Assembly (NCBI GenBank): GCA_935421135.1
Contig: OW285191.1
Span: 15,007,700-15,071,699, forward strand
Source: Bugulina stolonifera
Taxonomy: Eukaryota; Bryozoa; Gymnolaemata; Cheilostomatida; Bugulidae
Direction: 5' to 3'
Length of the DNA: 64,000 nucleotides
Made by a program: the position numbers and the translations under genes. Shown piece after piece: positions 57,878 through 64,000 of this stretch; the first letter of the stretch is position 1; each line of letters starts with the position of its first letter. The notes beneath the pieces were generated by a model that saw only the letters and a list, made by a program, of their open reading frames with translations, made no database searches and was not told where the DNA came from.

Positions 57878-60800
57878 GTATGTTTCAAGCATACCTGTGA
57901 ACCATCCAAATAGGTTTGAATAAATACCATTTTAGTGGCAACAGACGAATGGGTGCAAGTCCTATGGGTCTTCAGCTTTGCTGTGAAGGACCAGTAAAGT
58001 TGCGTCTGTTGTCACATAGTTGTTAGGATTACATAACAAGACATACCCATTCACATTGATCAGGTACACACGTAGTCTTCATAAAACGACCTAGAATATG
58101 TACTAAATTCAAAAGATATACATTACCGAGTGAAGGGAATTCTACATGTAACTACATAAGCCATTAATGTTAGTATCATAATATCATGGTTGCTGTTCGA
58201 GGAAATGGAGAATTTGTTCTTGCAAGTAATTTGTTGTAAATTTAATTATTGAATAATAGTAAAAAATATACAAAATTATTTTTTCTGAACATTTTACTGC
58301 AGTCAGAACCAAGAAAATTCTCTACAAGAAGTATGTGCACTTACACCACCAAAGAGCGAACCGAGGTGTTTGGTACACGTGTATTTCTACCAGAACATTA
58401 GCTATGGTTATACTCAGCTAATATATAAACCATACTGTATACCATGAGTTCTTTCTTTGCATTGACAGAACTCATGGAGATGTCGTCGGCTCAGCTCACG
58501 AAAAAGTCGATTAGTTTTGTGCAATAAAAATCCCCACTTGTTCAAGCAACACATCCAACAGTACGGCACAAAATTTGCCAGTAAATTTAGAAAAAAGCTG
58601 ATCGATTCACTGAAAAAAACGAATGCTTAGCAAGTTCCATATTTGGAGCAAGGACAGCAACAAATTATTAATCTGTAGCTCACAGCACAAGATAAGGCTC
58701 GCGCACCATATGTTACATTATTGCCCTTTGCCATATTCGTTGCTTCTCTGTTTAATTTTCAGGAAACACAAATCTCACATCTCAGCTCGCTAATGAGTTA
58801 CTAATTGCACTAATAGCAAGGTGTTCTCAAGTACACTACTTGGAGGAAAAGGTATAAAATAAAAATCATCTACACAAAAAATGGGGTATCCTGGATTATT
58901 CAGCCCCTCCCCCTCAAGAGACTTAAATTTTCTGTACACAATACATATCCACAATTCCATCTATATTGTGTACCAGTCGTGATGAACAGACCTATTGTAA
59001 GTAGTGATATCACAACACTTCATACCAGTCACCTTCTACAATTATCTGTTAGTCATGCTGCTAACTCGATAAAGTGATGCTGTTAATGTACGGTAGTATA
59101 TGTAATACGATGGTGCAAGTTTGAAATAGAAAATAATAGTTCTTCCCATCATATGCAGTTGGATTCTCTGAACTGCCTCAAGAGAAGAGGATAAACTCCA
59201 TGTCTAATGTATCTGTTCAAGCTAATAGCTTATGAGGAACTTCCTGAGAGAGGTATGTGTTATAGATATACTATATTCATTGTATACACCCATCTTAGTG
59301 ATGACTCTTTCATTTACGGGTTACATATTGTTGCAAAACTATGTATTACCGTTTGTTGATAATAACGTTCTTATTCTACACTGTTGAGACTTAGCAAAGT
59401 TTGAAGACAACGTTGAAGAAGAGGAGATACATGTAGTTCCCTGTTGACTATGACTGTAAAGCTGAGTAAATGCATTTCTCTGTGATATATATTTTTACTT
59501 TTACACATATGTTCCAAATTTTAATTTATATCTCAACCTCATGTAGCTTTTTGCAAGTTGTGCTACTAATAAATGGATCTTTTTTATCTAAAGAAACCTA
59601 CAAAGCTACTTATTCCTTATTATCTAAAATAAATACACTAATGTGAAACATTACCAACATCTCTGCATGAAAAAGTTAAAATCTAACACTGGTGACAGTA
59701 TCCAGTCAAGTACCTGATAGGTTTTGCACTATTGACAGCTTTGCTTTCACAGTTTGCTTGCCAACCTGCATTACTTTCACAATCTTAAACTAAAATATTG
59801 TCACATTACAAACAAAAAAGTAGTCAAAAACCTGAACAATATTTGTAGTAGCAGTAAACTAACCATGGTGCAAGAAGAACAAGTTAACCCTACATCCATG
59901 TTGGTTGTAGGGGTTGCCTCAAATTTTTGAAGACTGTTATTCTCCACTTATTGCCATATGTTTAGTATGCTTCTGTTATACATAGTATACATGCTTATCA
60001 ATATTAGTTGTTATTACCGTCGTGTCAGTAATACATACATGTATGTATTACTACATACATGTATGTATTACTACATACATGTATGTATTACTACATGTAT
60101 AATAGCCAAGATTGGAGAAAATGTAACTAAGAAGGAGATTGTATCATTTGACCTAAATTGCTAGATCCAGACTGATTGACATTTCCTAGGCTTTATTTTA
60201 ATTTAAGAAATCCTATTTATCTTCAATACAGATTACTTTTAATTTTTATAATACTAATAAATTTGTATTTTTTTCATCAAAATGACTTTAAATTCTTGAA
60301 GACTATTATTCTACACTTCATTGCCATATGTTTAGTATGCTTTTGTATTGTTGCAAATTCATCGATCCACCTTCATGAAGACACCCTATACTATATGGAT
60401 TTATTTCAAATATTAACCGTTTAAATGTCTTTAGCTAAACGTGTAGAAAGCAGTGCAGAGTTACAGATAACCAGCATGACCAGATACCAAGTATCTTGTT
60501 AACAACGCTGGTCTTGAGTTCAATCGACCAGCCGTACATTGTATAAGTCCATTACAGAGTATGCTAGAGTTATGAAGGTATTGGCTGGTAATTGAGTAGA
60601 GGCATTGTGTACAGATGGCATAAAGATGTTGTGTCATCACAATGAAGAAATAAGGAAGAAGGTAATGTCTATGTCAATGTTCCATTTAATCAATCACTAC
60701 AATGTAGTACTTGTTACTGTACGTATAAATTGGCATAAAAAGTAGTTAAAAGAAAATGGAGAAAAAATCCACTCCATTAGAATTACCTCATAAATCTATT

Positions 60801-63800
60801 TATGAATTGGACTATAGTATTGAAGCAGAGAGGTAGTGGGAGTTATCTCCCCACAGGACCATCATGATGATCAGCAATAGGCTGTATAATAGCACTAGTA
60901 TTGTAACCAGTGGTAAATATTATGCTGTCAGAATATTATCAAGCCATAACTGAGGTAAACTTGAGGTGTGAGAGATTTCAATTTTGGAGAAGAAGCTCCA
61001 CAATAAAGCGTACAATGTATAGAAAGCTGAAAAGTAGTTTGAGGGATTGCAACCCAGAATACGACTACATGTATAACCAATAAGATAAGCCTACTAAGAA
61101 TTAGGTTCTTCAGTGTTAACCCAGGGATAACTGGAAGAGGCACAAAAGAAAGAATCCAAAATATACACTGTATATATGATTATATACTGCATGTAATTAA
61201 AAAAATTAATAGCAAACTTTGGCAATTAGTTGCTTGGAAGGAGTAAGGAAAACCAAAAAACCAAACAAAAACACCACTTGTGTCCTTTTATTTAAAAAAA
61301 ATCAGAGTAAAATGTAAAGTGTGTTGGTGAGAAATGCTTCCACTAGTTGCTTGTCAAGAAAATATAGAACGACAAATATAAATAGAAAAAAGGTCCAAGC
61401 ATGTCACAAGACAGCTTCCCACTGGCAGCAGCAAAAGATGGAGCCATGTAGCCTATGTAGATTATATGCAATTAGTAAAAATAAAAGCTGCTATTGAAAA
61501 TTGCTACATGAATTGACTTGTATTACAGAGAACTGATATGTTTGAAAGTGACCAGGAAAGTGAAAGTGGCAGAAAATTGTTTCACTGAAACCGTCTCACA
61601 TGTTACAAAATGTGGCAAATGTGTAACCATCAAAGAAAAGGTCAGAATACCACCTATACAGGTAGGACAATTCCGACTAAATATTGATGTACAAGAACAG
61701 CTGAGTAAAAAAATAAAATTTAGCCAGGGGAACAGGATAGCATGGATGCAAATGACTGTCCTTTACTTTGTCTTTGCATTCTGACAATATACTCCAGAGA
61801 TTTCTACACTGGGTTTTTTTATCACAAAATTCCTTCGCCGAGTAAATGTTTGATAAACATGTATAAAAAAAGTTAACGTTATTGTTACGACAACATCTGC
61901 ATCCCTAAAATGTTAGGCCAGGGTGCAAGATACATTGTACAATGTACATCTAAAATGTATGCGCTCTTTATATTTATATAATTATTGTTTATGTAGTAAA
62001 AGCACAATTACTGTTGGAAATGACTGCATAGCAATGGCCAATATAGCCGAAAGAAATTGATCAAATTGCTTATCTAAGCAACTTTATAAAAATCAAGCTG
62101 AAGTTTCAAGGAAAGACACAACAAATAATTGGATTGGCCTGTCTATAACATACACACTGATAAATGTACAAGTTATACAGTAGCTGAGATTCTAAACTTG
62201 TGAGTATCAATGTAAACCTTGTCACAGACAGATAAATAGGAAAATAAAATGGCTAGCAGTACACACAGTTCTGTGCAATCTTGAACTCAACTGAAAAACT
62301 ATTATCTTGATTGAACATTTTTTTTGTACATGATCTGAAAAAATGTGAATAAAGCATATTCAGCCATCCTCCTAACATTAAAGAGGGTGTATTTCCAAAA
62401 TTTACCAAAACCCATCAAAAGGCTGAATAGGTTGTTGAATAGTACTTGCCCAGAGCTATTCAAAAAGGTCTGCCAGTGCAACAGCAGATGATGTCATCTG
62501 CCACAAATTGATCTCAAACAAAGGCAGTCGATGTCATCTGAGTAACCCAGTTAACCTGGTTTATAAAGCACATGAAAAGGTTTTGATTCAAAAACTTTTC
62601 TATTAATCAAGAGTTTATTACTTCCTTCTACACTTTTGATAACATGATACTTAGCAACATATATTCACTTGTCTTTTTTATTTCAAACATCAAAGAAGTG
62701 CAATTAGCAAGAAAACTTTTTATTTATTTGAGGGTATACTACAATGAGAAGACAACTTCTTCATATTTCTGAAAACTCCCATGAGTGAGTAGAGGTAGTG
62801 AATAGCCTATTTTCCAGTATTTTTCCAATATACACATAACATACTTGTGGTAAAACAATATTAGTGCCTGAAGAGAAATAAAGAACTAAATTTAGCATAA
62901 ATGATTCCAATTACATTTCTCTACTGATACAAGAGAGGACATCTCAGGAAGACTACCCAGCCTTTGGGACTGCTTCTGCTTTAAGTGTATTAAAGGATAT
63001 TAGTGCACTATGATACCCTTCCATAAATTACTTCTATCAACACTATCAAGTTGTGCTCCAAGTAACTAAATTAAACTGTACCTAAAAGGTTCAATATGCT
63101 ATGCTACATGTACATGTACATGTATGTATAGACATGAAATACAGGGCAATTAGCAAGAACTACATACTACATGTATGTTGTAAACTATATTTATCAGTCA
63201 AACTCTATTCCTATTAGTACCAACAACTCTGGCATTTTAAATTTGTTGCAGAATTGATGTTATAGTCAAGTCTTTGTGACCGGGTAGCCCATGAGGCAGA
63301 GATAAAACCTCTGTCATTAATTTTTTAAAGCAGCCACTACTGATTGTTTCTGTACTGGATCATCATATTATAAATAATAAAACTTACCCCTTTGAAGCAC
63401 CTACCACCTCTAGAAACAGTCCTTCATGCCTCTACTTTACTTAGAGAGTCAGTTTCATTACATTTGAATAAGATATTCATCTAGCCATGTGACCTGCATA
63501 TAAATAATTTATATGTATTACAAGTAGAAATAGACATCAAAAAGTTGGCTTACAGAGAAGGAAGTTAAAACATCTAAAAATGGAATTGAACAATAAGGCA
63601 CTGTTTAGATTAACTTCCTTCTGGTTCACTGTCACCATGTAATTTCCACAAAACTTCATCAATATTAACTAGACAGGCAGTTTAGCAAATCCAATATACA
63701 TTGTATATGAAAACACTTAGTCTACATGTACAACAAGCAATACTACTACATAATCAAAAATTAAATAACATTGTTGAATAAACCTTGATAACATACCTGC

Positions 63801-64000
63801 ATCCTCTTGTGTTGTGAAGCAAGGGAACAGCATCAAATAATTTAGTCTATATTAGATAAGAATGTTGTTCATTTTATAAGGAATATACTGATGTCTATAT
63901 AGTACATGATTGTATACGTGTACTTGTTGGTACAAGCTGTAGATGTCTGATACTGATACTGAGCAACAAGCTGTTAGCAGGCTACATGAAAGCTATCTTT
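57878..64000. other. A+T-rich stretch without recognisable genes
   Basis: Apart from the tandem repeat at 60032-60100, I see no domain, splice-supported exon chain, tRNA-like or LTR-like sequence. Short open stretches (for example 61518-61784) have no recognisable content. Confidence 0.5.
60032..60100. repeat. 20-bp palindrome-containing tandem repeat
   Basis: Three exact copies of TACATACATGTATGTATTAC plus a partial fourth. Each unit contains the 10-bp palindrome ATACATGTAT. Confidence 0.9.

Noticed and set aside
60032..60100. Regular repeats that could suggest a CRISPR array
   Set aside because: The units are directly adjacent without spacers and the genome is eukaryotic; it is a simple tandem repeat.
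61518..61784. 88-codon open frame YYRELICLKVTRKVK...
   Set aside because: No splice, promoter or family support; a frame of this length is expected by chance in a window of this size.

Overview
This is eukaryotic, clearly metazoan DNA. Genes are split by GT-AG introns, and the families present are nuclear-receptor zinc fingers, a TALE homeobox, secreted fibrinogen-related proteins, RCC1-like repeats, Gypsy-type LTR retrotransposons, hAT-like MITEs and tRNA-like SINEs. Base composition is strongly A+T-rich, with CATG/TACATGTA palindromes scattered everywhere. I suspect an early-branching marine invertebrate such as a sponge, but the sequence alone does not prove it. Almost all gene models below were assembled by eye from splice sites, reading-frame phase and comparison of paralogous copies inside the window.

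Left part (1-12.4 kb): the 3' end of a Gln-rich gene on the + strand. Its last intron and last exon interleave with a minus-strand gene that encodes a nuclear-receptor DNA-binding domain (DBD) and stops soon after it. Then follows a 9-kb stretch without recognisable genes, holding tRNA-like SINEs, a solo LTR, a foldback hairpin and simple repeats.

Centre (12.4-38.5 kb): a lineage-specific cluster built by repeated duplication of three families. These are (i) short nuclear receptors that have the DBD but no ligand-binding domain, with two intact copies (NRa +, NRb -) on the arms of a multi-kilobase inverted duplication and one broken copy between them; (ii) two seven-exon genes for secreted PAN-like/fibrinogen-domain proteins (FReD-A, FReD-B) with matching exon phases; (iii) a TALE-class homeobox gene (H1) with a His/Asn-rich N-terminal half and an internally duplicated exon, plus a relic first exon.

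Right part (38.5-56 kb): a second homeobox copy (H2) is a pseudogene with three frameshifts. It carries nested LTR retrotransposons. One is a young 5.67-kb element with near-identical 809-bp LTRs that encodes Gag and protease but no reverse transcriptase or integrase, and has a textbook -1 frameshift signal. The other is an older, broken gag-pol element with a chimeric 3' end and a solo LTR nested in its 5' LTR. Then come a broken nuclear-receptor copy, an inverted fragment of the FReD promoter and a third broken homeobox copy.

Far right (55.6-64 kb): a frame-disrupted RCC1-like fragment, a decayed PIF/Harbinger transposase-like gene, and about 6 kb in which I recognise only a palindromic 20-bp tandem repeat.
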